From Thermoflexales bacterium (GTDB taxonomy: Bacteria > Chloroflexota > Anaerolineae > B4-G1), in contig SKQX01000100.1 of assembly GCA_007118795.1 (NCBI GenBank), positions 1-5,823 of the forward strand: DNA of 5,823 nt, written 5' to 3'. The position numbers and the translations under genes are program-made. The first letter of the stretch is position 1. Every line of letters starts with the position of its first letter. Below the pieces are notes generated by a model that saw nothing but the letters and a program-made list of their open reading frames with translations, was not told where the DNA came from and did no database searches. Positions 1 through 5,679 of this stretch are shown here, one piece after another.

Positions 1-1
1 C

Positions 2-49
2 CTGGCCGTAGGCGTGGCGAGCCTCGTCATCACCTGGTCATCCATCTGA
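2..49 (+). CDS. C-terminal end of an upstream gene (partial, unidentified)
   Basis: The reading frame beginning at base 2 gives 15 residues, LAVGVASLVITWSSI, and then a TGA at 47-49. Thirteen of the 15 codons end in G or C, against about half in the neighbouring frame, which favours this frame as the coding one. The segment is hydrophobic and could be the last part of a membrane helix or of a buried strand. Too little is present to name a family. The stop lies 200 bases before thiD, so the two need not be one operon. A chance open frame is the main alternative. Confidence 0.35.
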   Translation: MAVGVASLVITWSSI

Positions 50-237
50 CATATGGCGAGCCGTCCACGGCCCATAGACCCTGCTAGCTTCCCTGCCGTC
101 ACATCTCGCATGTCCACCGAACGAGTTTGAAACCGTGCCGGGCCTGGACAGGCTTGGTGGTGGTCCAACCAGATCGTGGCCCGCGAGTCGATCCTCGAGA
201 CGGGTTCGTGAGTGACGCAATTCGCCATAAGACATAC

Positions 238-243
238 AGGAGG
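238..243 (+). promoter_or_regulatory. Ribosome binding site that fixes the thiD start
   Basis: A perfect AGGAGG ends six bases before the ATG at 250. The same frame stays open upstream to an ATG at 127, but that start has no comparable site, and the family's conserved N-terminus begins just after 250. The start at 250 is therefore chosen. Confidence 0.85.
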
Positions 244-249
244 GGAATC

Positions 250-1074
250 ATGAGGAAGGTACTCACTATCGCTGGATCAGACTCCGGCGGCGGTGCCGGC
301 ATCCAGGCGGACCTCAAAGCCTTTGCCGCCCGAGGGGTCTACGGTATGAGCGCCCTAACCGCGGTCACCGCTCAGAACACCCTGGGCGTCCAGGGGGTGC
401 ACGAGTTACCGTCGGAGTTCGTGGGCCAGCAGATCGACTCGGTGATGACCGACATCGGCGCTGATGCCTGGAAGAGCGGCATGCTGTCGAGCGCTCCTAT
501 CATCGGCGTCTTGGCCGATCGGGTGCGACACTACGGGGTGGAGTTGCTTGTCGTCGACCCCGTCATGGTAGCCAAGAGCGGTGATCCACTCCTCCAGCGC
601 CAGGCGCGCGAGACGTTGATCGAGGAGTTGGTGGCCCTGGCCCACGTGATCACGCCTAACCACCACGAAGCCCAGGTGTTGACCGGACTGGAGGTGCGCA
701 CGCTGGCCGATATGCGCGAAGCGGCGAAAGCCATTCACGAGCTGGGCGCGCGCAACGTCGTCGTGAAGGGAGGACATCTTCCCGTTACCGCGCGCGCCAT
801 CGACGTACTCTACGACGGTGAGGAGATCATCGAGTTCGATGCCCCGCGCGTGGACACGCGCAATACCCACGGGACGGGTTGTACCTATGCTTCCGCCATT
901 GCGGCGGAGTTGGCAAAGGGACGGTCGGTCCGGGAAGCCGTCAGAACGGCCAAGGGCTACTTAACGGCAGCACTCCAGGCGGCTGTCGGTCTAGAGATTG
1001 GCCAGGGCCACGGACCGCTTCACCATTTCCCGGACTGGCAAAACCCCCGCCTCCGCTCAGAAGCCGGGGAGTAG
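250..1074 (+). CDS. thiD: Hydroxymethylpyrimidine / HMP-phosphate kinase ThiD
   Basis: This cytoplasmic enzyme of the ribokinase fold phosphorylates 4-amino-5-hydroxymethyl-2-methylpyrimidine, and then its monophosphate, to give HMP-PP for thiamine phosphate synthesis. The 274-residue product matches the usual length of about 265-275. The N-terminal glycine-rich motif GSDSGGGAGIQADLKAF lies at 9-25. Gln42 and Met78 align with the HMP-contacting Gln44 and Met80 of the Salmonella enzyme. DPVMVAKSGDPLL is at 103-115, TPNHHEA at 135-141, VVKGGHL at 171-177, and the anion-hole/catalytic motif HGTGC at 207-211 with Cys211. The C-terminal GPLHHF block is also typical of ThiD. Gln42 and the overall match argue against a pyridoxal kinase. 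No ThiE or ThiM domain is fused to it, and no TPP riboswitch core (CTGAGA plus GAACCTGA-like boxes) appears between base 1 and the start. The upstream promoter was not recognised. Confidence 0.96.
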   Translation: MRKVLTIAGSDSGGGAGIQADLKAFAARGVYGMSALTAVTAQNTLGVQGVHELPSEFVGQQIDSVMTDIGADAWKSGMLSSAPIIGVLADRVRHYGVELLVVDPVMVAKSGDPLLQRQARETLIEELVALAHVITPNHHEAQVLTGLEVRTLADMREAAKAIHELGARNVVVKGGHLPVTARAIDVLYDGEEIIEFDAPRVDTRNTHGTGCTYASAIAAELAKGRSVREAVRTAKGYLTAALQAAVGLEIGQGHGPLHHFPDWQNPRLRSEAGE

Positions 1075-1189
1075 TCGCCACCGGGTACGGCCCCGATGTT
1101 GGTTCTGGTCGTCAGATGAGGTAGGGCGGAGCAAGCCCAAGACTCCTCTGAAGTCCGATCAGAGTCATCGGCCTCGGCTGGGACTCGCC

Positions 1190-1312
1190 TTACCGATCGG
1201 ACGTGGCGATGCCCTGGCGGACGCGACCGTCCTCTGCGACCCAGGCCTCGGCAGCCAGGTCCACCGGGAAGATCTTGAATCGGTCACGTTCGTCCCCATC
1301 CCTCCTGCTCAC
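1190..1312 (-). CDS. Candidate small protein or gene remnant (40 aa, GTG start)
   Basis: On the minus strand a frame runs from a GTG at 1312 to a TAA at 1190-1192 and gives 40 residues. A second in-frame GTG at 1330 would give 46. The last 31 codons have a coding-like profile counted by hand: about 74% G/C at position 1, 48% at position 2 and 84% at position 3. The translation looks like a folded protein, charged at the N-terminus (RRDGDERDRFK) followed by FPVDLAAEAWVAEDG, unlike the low-complexity shadow frames around it. No Shine-Dalgarno sequence precedes either GTG, and I recognise no family. It converges on thiD. It may be a real small protein, the tail of a decayed gene, or chance. Confidence 0.35.
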   Translation of the reverse strand: MSRRDGDERDRFKIFPVDLAAEAWVAEDGRVRQGIATSDR

Positions 1313-1357
1313 AGAGCCAGACGGGCTCACGCTTGCGCTTACCCCGGCGGAACCCGC

Positions 1358-1386
1358 TGGAAACCCCTTTCCACTTGCGCTATAAT
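1358..1386 (+). promoter_or_regulatory. Sigma-70-like promoter of the PAC2 gene
   Basis: A perfect -10 box TATAAT lies at 1381-1386. The best -35 candidate is TGGAAA at 1358-1363, which matches TTGACA at four of six positions with a 17-base spacer. In this GC-rich DNA an exact TATAAT between genes is unlikely to be accidental. Transcription would begin near 1393 and leave a leader of about 125 bases before the ATG at 1518. Confidence 0.65.
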
Positions 1387-1453
1387 ACGGACCAGCCCGT
1401 GGAGGCTATCCCTTAGCACGCCGGCTTCCATCGCGGATTTCAGGGCACATTAG

Positions 1454-1492
1454 AGCGAGGGGCGGGATCGGTATGAGCTGGCCCCCTTCGCT
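1454..1492 (+). promoter_or_regulatory. Leader hairpin upstream of the PAC2 gene
   Basis: AGCGAGGGG (1454-1462) pairs with CCCC (1483-1486) plus TCGCT (1488-1492), leaving T1487 bulged. This is a nine-pair stem with a 20-base loop, 25 bases before the ATG. A weaker stem lies upstream: GGAGGC (1401-1406) with GCTTCC (1424-1429), including one G-U pair. No T tract follows, so it is not an obvious terminator. No known riboswitch class was recognised. Confidence 0.4.
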
Positions 1493-1502
1493 TCCAGATT
1501 AG
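1473..1502 (+). CDS. Possible 9-codon upstream ORF (leader peptide MSWPPSLPD)
   Basis: An ATG at 1473 opens nine codons that end in a TAG at 1500-1502. The sequence GAGGGG just upstream, near 1457-1462, could serve as its ribosome binding site, and it sits in the 5' arm of the leader hairpin. The stop codon overlaps the AGGGAG (1501-1506) that would be the ribosome binding site of the PAC2 gene. This layout would allow termination-reinitiation coupling. The ORF is very short and could be accidental. Confidence 0.25.
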   Translation: MSWPPSLPD

Positions 1503-1517
1503 GGAGAACGAGCGACG

Positions 1518-2450
1518 ATGAATGATTCATTTGATCTCTGGGAGAGGCCGGACTCAGTCGAGTACATGATCGCGGGTTGGTACCAGTGGGCGGATGCCGG
1601 TGAGGTGTCGTCGGGCCTTCCCCAGTACCTCATCGACACGACGAACGCCCGGCAGATCGGCGAGATGGAGCCGCGAGGCTACTACCTGTTCCAGTTCCCG
1701 GGCACCCATGATCTGCTGAGACCGATGGTCCGGCTCGAGGATGGGTATCGTGTGGAGTTGCACGAACGGACGAACGCATTCTACGTGTCCGGTGACGGGC
1801 GCAGCAGCTTCTTGATCTTCCTCGGCGATGAACCTCATATGAACGTGGAACAGTACGCCGAGGCTTTTCTCGACGCAGTGGAGGCATTGGGCGTTGAGCG
1901 GGTTGCTGTCGTTGCGGGCGTGAATGGGCCCATTCCCTACGACAAGGATCGGGAGATCTCCTGTGTCTACAGCCTGCCCGGCATGAAAGACGAGCTGGAG
2001 GGATACGCTCTCAGGCTGTCCAACTACGAAGGCGGAGCGACCATCGGGGTCTATCTCGCCGATCGGGCTGAGGAGCGGGGGATCGAACTGATGGCCCTTT
2101 ACGCTATGGTCCCGGCCTACGACTTCTCTCAAGCGTCGTCAACCATCCAGCGAGTCTCCGCTGAGGAGGATCACAAGGCTTGGTACGATCTCATGCTTCG
2201 GCTGGACTACATGTTCGACCTCGATTTCGATCTGTCGGAGCTGGAGCACAACAGCACTGAACTGATCGCGGCTTGGGACTCACGGATGGCGCAACTCGAG
2301 AAGAAACTACCCGGGGTGGTTGGCCCCTACATGCAGGAAGTGAACCGCGAGTTTGAGGAGCAATCGTTCGATCCCCTCGGCCAGGCCTGGGAAGACGCCC
2401 TGGGTGATATCTTCGAGGACTCGGAAGGTATGGGCTACTCGGAGGGCTGA
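1518..2450 (+). CDS. PAC2-family protein (proteasome-assembly-chaperone-like fold)
   Basis: This 310-residue protein belongs to the PAC2 family (PF09754), named after a eukaryotic proteasome assembly chaperone. Most bacterial and archaeal members have no established activity. The N-terminal hallmark, usually GWNDAGEAAS, appears as GWYQWADAGEVSSG at 20-33. The core block that precedes an acidic-Pro-His segment is seen at FLIFLGDEPHMN (98-109), followed by a helix and the GVERVAVVAGV strand (about 125-135). The C-terminal third, from about 228, is predicted helical and very acidic, ending in Asp/Glu-rich segments with no membrane segment. It is therefore likely cytosolic. The ATG at 1518 is preceded by AGGGAG at 1501-1506, a slightly long spacing. 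Its own promoter and a downstream terminator-like hairpin suggest a single-gene transcript. No proteasome subunit or ATPase gene is nearby, so a proteasome role cannot be inferred from context. Confidence 0.85.
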   Translation: MNDSFDLWERPDSVEYMIAGWYQWADAGEVSSGLPQYLIDTTNARQIGEMEPRGYYLFQFPGTHDLLRPMVRLEDGYRVELHERTNAFYVSGDGRSSFLIFLGDEPHMNVEQYAEAFLDAVEALGVERVAVVAGVNGPIPYDKDREISCVYSLPGMKDELEGYALRLSNYEGGATIGVYLADRAEERGIELMALYAMVPAYDFSQASSTIQRVSAEEDHKAWYDLMLRLDYMFDLDFDLSELEHNSTELIAAWDSRMAQLEKKLPGVVGPYMQEVNREFEEQSFDPLGQAWEDALGDIFEDSEGMGYSEG

Positions 2451-2524
2451 GCACACTCGGGTCTGACGTCTCCCTGTGCGCTACCACGCCGCTGTAGCCC
2501 CCAGGAGTTGGCAGCTGAGCAAGC

Positions 2525-2565
2525 GAGACCGTCACGGCCTGTGGAGATGGGGGCCGGGCGGTCTT
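2525..2565 (+). terminator. Intrinsic-terminator-like hairpin after the PAC2 gene
   Basis: GACCGTC-A-CGGCC (2527-2539) pairs with GGCCGGGCGGTC (2552-2563). The stem has 12 pairs including one G-U, a single bulged A at 2534 and a 12-base loop. It extends by A2526-T2564 and G2525-T2565. The following bases, about TTACCATCTTCT, are T-richer than the surroundings but do not form a clean T tract. It lies about 75 bases past the PAC2 stop and would separate that gene from the next one. Confidence 0.6.
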
Positions 2566-2669
2566 ACCATCTTCTGCGGTCCCGATAGGAGCAGCTCCAT
2601 CACCAGGGGATCCATCCATCTTTCCATCCCCCCTCCTTGGCACCCCGGGGGCCTGCCCCGCCCTGTCGC

Positions 2670-2698
2670 TTGCTAGGGTGGCCCCAGTGTGGTAGAGT
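2670..2698 (+). promoter_or_regulatory. Candidate promoter of the glycosidase gene
   Basis: TTGCTA (2670-2675) and TAGAGT (2693-2698) each match the sigma-70 consensus at four of six positions with an exact 17-base spacer. TGG directly before the -10 box gives the TGn of an extended -10. It lies downstream of the terminator-like hairpin and upstream of the next gene, where a promoter is expected. Transcription would start near 2705, about 190 bases before the chosen ATG. Confidence 0.45.
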
Positions 2699-2893
2699 AC
2701 CCTTCGAGCCCGGGCCGTTGTCGGGCACCGGAACCCTTATGGTAGCCGTCGTCAGACAGCGGGTCTGCACCCGTGCGGTGCCGTATTGGGAGACATCTCT
2801 GCGGGGAGCCCTCAGCCGTGAGGCGGGGTTCTGTGGTTCGAAGCGCTCCTGTCCATGATGTGCCTTGGCGCGGGGTCGCCATCTCTCGATCCA

Positions 2894-4351
2894 ATGAGCT
2901 ATCCACGCAGTAGGGAGCTTGGTCAGTCCCTCAAGGTGTTGGCCTTTGTCGCCCTCGCCCTGCTGGTTTGCGTGGGATCGACTCTGGTCGTCGTGAATGC
3001 GAGACCCCGGCTGCTCCTCGGGGTCCTCGGCCTCCAGCACGTGGGGCCTCTGGAGAGCTCATTACCGCCACCACCGGAGCCGCTCCAATTCACTGGCGAG
3101 GTCCAAGACCAGGTGGCGGTGGTCATCTCCCCTCGCATCGCCCAGCCGTTGCTCCTGACACCAGGGGAGCTGGGGGGTCCCATCATCGCGGACACGTCGA
3201 CACCGGGGAGAACAAGCTACCTCATCGCGGTCGATGAGGTCAACCTAAACGATCTACTCCGCCGGGAGGGATTCTTTGCCCTCGGTCATAGCGCCCGGTA
3301 TCGGGATCTCCAGATCGATCTCCAGCCCGCTGGACTGGTTCTCTACGGCGACGTCCATCTCGGGCTGCGCTGGCACAGGATGGGGCTGTTACTGATCCAG
3401 CAAGACGGTGCCCTCGGCCTGTCACGGGCCGGCGTCGTGTTGGACGACGAGCTCTATGAGCTGCCAGAGGAGGGCGGCCTGCTGCCCCGTCTTCTACTAC
3501 CCAGCGCCCGTGGGGTGGAGCGAGCACGGCGTGCCTTGACCGTCGTCGGTCCCCTCCCGGGGGAGGCCCGTGCCGAGGCAGTCCGTATTCACCGCCATCG
3601 GCTCGAGATCCTGGCCCAGGCGAGCTACCCCTTGTCGTCCCTGCCGGACACCGGATGGCACTCACTTGAGTCCGGGGTTGAGTGGCGCGAGTTCGAGGTC
3701 GCGGCGGATCCAAGCCGGCCTCCGGAACGGCTGCGGGTCGTGCGGCTCGACCCAACCCTGGTGAGGTTCCGAGTGCGCTATGACCCCGATGAGCCCAGGA
3801 GGGTGTCGGACTGGGCGGCCGAAGAGGGGGTGCTGCTGGCTGTGAACGGGGGGTACTTCACACCGCGCGACGAAGGAGGGAGGACCATTGGGCTCCTGGT
3901 CAGCGACGGGGAGCGGTGGGGCCAGCCCTTCTCTACCTATACCGGGATGTTTGCCGTCACTGCTGGCGATCAGGTCAGCGTGCGCTGGTTGGAGCAGTGG
4001 CCATACGCGGCTGAAGAGTCCCTGGCTCACGCGCTGCAGTCTTTCCCTATCCTGGTCAAGCCCGGAGGCGTCCTCGGCTTCCCCGCCGGCTCCGGTGAGG
4101 GAGCCGCAGCTCGCCGCACCGTTGTCGCCCAGGATGACGGGGGCAACGTATTGTTCATCGTAGCCCCCCGCGGATATCTCAGCCTTCCCGAGCTGGCCGC
4201 TACTCTCACCGGATCGGATCTGCGGATCGATGTGGCTCTGAACCTGGATGGCGGTGCCTCCACGGGCATGTGGATGATGAGCGGGGATGCGCGGCTTGAG
4301 ATCGACTCGTTTGTTCCGGTGCCCTCGGTCATTATTGTCGAGCGTCCATAA
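2894..4351 (+). CDS. Membrane-anchored phosphodiester glycosidase (NAGPA domain) protein
   Basis: With the ATG at 2894 the product has 485 residues. The N-terminus is basic (YPRSRELGQSLK), followed by one hydrophobic helix at about 15-34, so the rest should lie outside the membrane. The Cys in that helix lacks a lipobox. A Pro-rich linker is near 55-65. Residues about 108-250 form an unassigned region with a VNLNDLL segment (116-122) and alternating beta-like stretches. The C-terminal domain, about 255-485, matches PF09992, the phosphodiester glycosidase family of the mammalian mannose-6-phosphate uncovering enzyme. It has NGGYF at 318-322, a conserved RRT at 407-409, NLDGGAS at 450-456 and a final PSVIIV strand. 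Family members cleave sugar-1-phosphodiesters, and bacterial substrates are mostly unknown. In-frame ATGs at 2855 and 2858 would add 13 or 12 residues before the basic segment. None of the starts has a good ribosome binding site, and 2894 gives the most normal signal-anchor. Confidence 0.85.
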   Translation: MSYPRSRELGQSLKVLAFVALALLVCVGSTLVVVNARPRLLLGVLGLQHVGPLESSLPPPPEPLQFTGEVQDQVAVVISPRIAQPLLLTPGELGGPIIADTSTPGRTSYLIAVDEVNLNDLLRREGFFALGHSARYRDLQIDLQPAGLVLYGDVHLGLRWHRMGLLLIQQDGALGLSRAGVVLDDELYELPEEGGLLPRLLLPSARGVERARRALTVVGPLPGEARAEAVRIHRHRLEILAQASYPLSSLPDTGWHSLESGVEWREFEVAADPSRPPERLRVVRLDPTLVRFRVRYDPDEPRRVSDWAAEEGVLLAVNGGYFTPRDEGGRTIGLLVSDGERWGQPFSTYTGMFAVTAGDQVSVRWLEQWPYAAEESLAHALQSFPILVKPGGVLGFPAGSGEGAAARRTVVAQDDGGNVLFIVAPRGYLSLPELAATLTGSDLRIDVALNLDGGASTGMWMMSGDARLEIDSFVPVPSVIIVERP

Positions 4352-4428
4352 CGCCGTTTCAGCAGACGTGAGCGTGTCCTAGTAGACAGCGGCGTAGGCC
4401 CAGATTTGGTAGACAAGGAGTACGGCTG
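4352..4428 (+). promoter_or_regulatory. Spacer and ribosome binding site of the epimerase gene
   Basis: The 77-base gap ends with AAGGAG at 4415-4420, eight bases before the ATG at 4429, which supports that start. The gap also has CGCCG (4352-4356) complementary to CGGCG (4390-4394), and GTAGACA twice (4382-4388 and 4409-4415). No convincing promoter or terminator is visible, so read-through from the glycosidase gene is plausible. Confidence 0.7.
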
Positions 4429-5493
4429 ATGCTGATTACCAATGTCCAAGTCGTGCCGGTCGAACTGGCGTTGCGCGTGCCGTACCGGACCGCCTATCAC
4501 ACCGACCCCATCGAGATGGTCCCGGTCGTCTTTGTGCGCATCGAGACCCGACAGGGGCGTGAGGCGTGGGGGTGTGCCGCTTTTGATCCGGCCATCACCG
4601 GAGAGACTCTGGAAGCCGTCCTCCGCGGCTGTCAGGCGTGTGCCGAGCGGGCGAGGGACCTCAGCCCCCTGAACCTGGAGTACGCGCTGGACGAGCTGAC
4701 CGGGTTGACTCAGGGCGTCCCCTCAGCCCTTTGTGCCTTCGATCTTGCGCTCCACGATCTTCTGAGCCTGGCTGCTGACTTACCCCTCTATCGGCTCCTG
4801 GGAGGATATCGCGATCGGATACAGACCTCCATAACCATCAACCTTGGCCCGCCTGGTGAGTCCGTCCGGATGGCTCGTTACCGCGCCGCGCAGGGCTTCC
4901 GCATTCTCAAGGTCAAAGGCGGGCTTAGTCCCGAGGAGGACGTGCGCCGTATCCGCGCGATCCATCGCGCCCTGCCCCACCTGACCCTCCGTCTGGACGC
5001 TGATCAGGGCTATGGGGTTGAGCAGGCGCTCGATGTGGCGCGGGCCCTCGAGGGGAAGCTGGAGATGCTTGAGCAGCCCACTCCCGCCCACGACCTCGAC
5101 GCCCTTCAGCAAGTCACCCGGCAGAGCCCGGTGCCCATTCTGGCCGACGAGAGCGTGATCCAGCCTCGGTCGGCCCTGGAGGTAGCCAAGCGGCGTGCCG
5201 CCAGCGGCCTTAGCGTGAAGTTGACGGCGTGCGGTGGCCTGCGCTGTGGCCGCGAGATCAACACCATCGCCCGGATCGCCCAGATGAGCACTATGGTGAG
5301 CTGTGTCAACGAGCCCGCCCTGTTGACCGCTGCCGGGCTTTCCCTCGCCCTGAGCAGTCCAAACATCGCATATGGCGACCTGGATGGGCATCTCGATCTG
5401 GCTCAGGACCCCACGAGGCCCCGTTTCCGGCTGGAGGACGGATGGCTCATCGCCAGCGACGTCCCGGGGATCGGCTGCACGGTCAACCTGTAA
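4429..5493 (+). CDS. Enolase-superfamily (MLE subgroup) enzyme, probable dipeptide epimerase
   Basis: The 354-residue protein has the two-domain enolase-superfamily layout: an N-terminal capping domain (about 1-115) and a TIM-barrel domain. The MLE-subgroup catalytic set is complete. LKVKGG gives Lys161 and Lys163, metal ligands are Asp190 (RLDADQGY), Glu215 (LEQP) and Asp240 (ADES), and the opposite catalytic lysine is Lys264 (SVKLTACGG). These align with Lys162, Asp191, Glu219, Asp244 and Lys268 of Bacillus subtilis L-Ala-D/L-Glu epimerase. DLD at 317-319 corresponds to the DxD motif that binds the dipeptide amino group in dipeptide epimerases. The reaction would be Mg2+-dependent inversion at the alpha carbon of the second residue, in the cytosol. 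Position 24 in the 20s loop is His, where the B. subtilis enzyme has a substrate-contacting Arg, and the eighth-strand segment reads CVNEP rather than the common MIET. The substrate is therefore uncertain. An o-succinylbenzoate synthase or cycloisomerase is less likely given the DxD motif. Confidence 0.85.
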   Translation: MLITNVQVVPVELALRVPYRTAYHTDPIEMVPVVFVRIETRQGREAWGCAAFDPAITGETLEAVLRGCQACAERARDLSPLNLEYALDELTGLTQGVPSALCAFDLALHDLLSLAADLPLYRLLGGYRDRIQTSITINLGPPGESVRMARYRAAQGFRILKVKGGLSPEEDVRRIRAIHRALPHLTLRLDADQGYGVEQALDVARALEGKLEMLEQPTPAHDLDALQQVTRQSPVPILADESVIQPRSALEVAKRRAASGLSVKLTACGGLRCGREINTIARIAQMSTMVSCVNEPALLTAAGLSLALSSPNIAYGDLDGHLDLAQDPTRPRFRLEDGWLIASDVPGIGCTVNL

Positions 5494-5654
5494 CACGAAT
5501 GAGCGCCTTCCGGCCGGGGTGGGGTTCGACGACGCCCGATGGGGGCGAATGCTCGGAGGTGTCCTAGCGCCTGCCAGTCGTCAGCTGGTGCCCGCCGGGC
5601 GTTGCCGCCGACCAAAACGTCGTGCCACCATCCGGACGCCTCGGCCCGGCATCC

Positions 5655-5675
5655 CGCGCCTAGAATCTTGGCGCG
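5655..5675 (-). terminator. Hairpin just downstream of the uracil-DNA glycosylase gene
   Basis: CGCGCC (5655-5660) and GGCGCG (5670-5675) form a perfect six-pair stem with a nine-base loop, about five bases past the minus-strand TAA at 5680-5682. No T tract follows on the minus strand, so this is only a candidate transcript end. Between here and the epimerase stop there is one more short inverted repeat, CGCCC (5533-5537) with GGGCG (5543-5547). Confidence 0.3.
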
Positions 5676-5679
5676 AGCA

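Larger units (their letters stand above)
1075..1517. other. Intergenic stretch between thiD and the PAC2 gene
   Basis: These 443 bases hold no large gene that I can support. A + strand frame (998-1453) crosses them, but it overlaps the end of thiD, has an Arg/Ser/Pro-rich low-complexity translation and resembles no family. The stretch contains a small minus-strand ORF (1190-1312). It also has a 6-bp inverted repeat, CTCTGA (1146-1151) with TCAGAG (1159-1164), without a T tract. The promoter and structured leader of the next gene occupy about 1358-1517. No clear rho-independent terminator for thiD is visible. Confidence 0.6.
2451..2893. other. Intergenic stretch between the PAC2 and glycosidase genes
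   Basis: These 443 bases carry a terminator-like hairpin (2525-2565) and a promoter-like pair of boxes (2670-2698), then about 190 bases of potential leader. The leader contains short stems such as GCCCG/CGGGC near 2708-2727 and CCTCA (2810-2814) with TGAGG (2819-2823) around a GCCG loop. A 73-codon frame (2637-2858) overlaps the first ATG of the next frame, but its base composition by codon position is not coding-like. I see no RNA gene and no known riboswitch. Confidence 0.55.

Noticed and set aside
127..249. N-terminal extension of thiD from an ATG at 127
   Set aside because: The added 41 residues have no counterpart in the ThiD family, and a perfect ribosome binding site precedes the ATG at 250. 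TTGAAA at 127-132 was also considered as a -35 box, but no -10 box follows at a suitable distance.
998..1453. Open frame of 151 codons on the + strand between thiD and the PAC2 gene
   Set aside because: It overlaps the end of thiD out of frame, the translation is Arg/Pro/Ser-rich without domain features, and it runs across the TATAAT promoter of the next gene.
1554..2132. 192-codon open frame on the minus strand
   Set aside because: It is antisense to the PAC2 gene and shows no domain. It is explained by codon bias of the real gene.
2830..2850. GGTTCGAA near 2834, resembling a tRNA T-loop
   Set aside because: The flanking bases do not form a T-stem, and no acceptor stem, anticodon arm or D-arm can be found around it.
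2637..2858. 73-codon + strand frame whose stop overlaps the ATG at 2855 (ATGA)
   Set aside because: The overlap suggests coupling, but second positions are GC-rich and third positions only about two-thirds G/C in the part I counted, which is not a coding pattern. It also spans the likely promoter and has no recognisable motif.
4382..4415. Direct repeat GTAGACA (4382-4388 and 4409-4415) before the epimerase gene
   Set aside because: Two seven-base copies with no further members or symmetry are compatible with chance and do not by themselves show an operator.
4780..5496. 238-codon open frame on the minus strand
   Set aside because: It lies entirely opposite the epimerase gene, whose translation carries all the family motifs. 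Long antisense frames are expected in GC-rich coding DNA.
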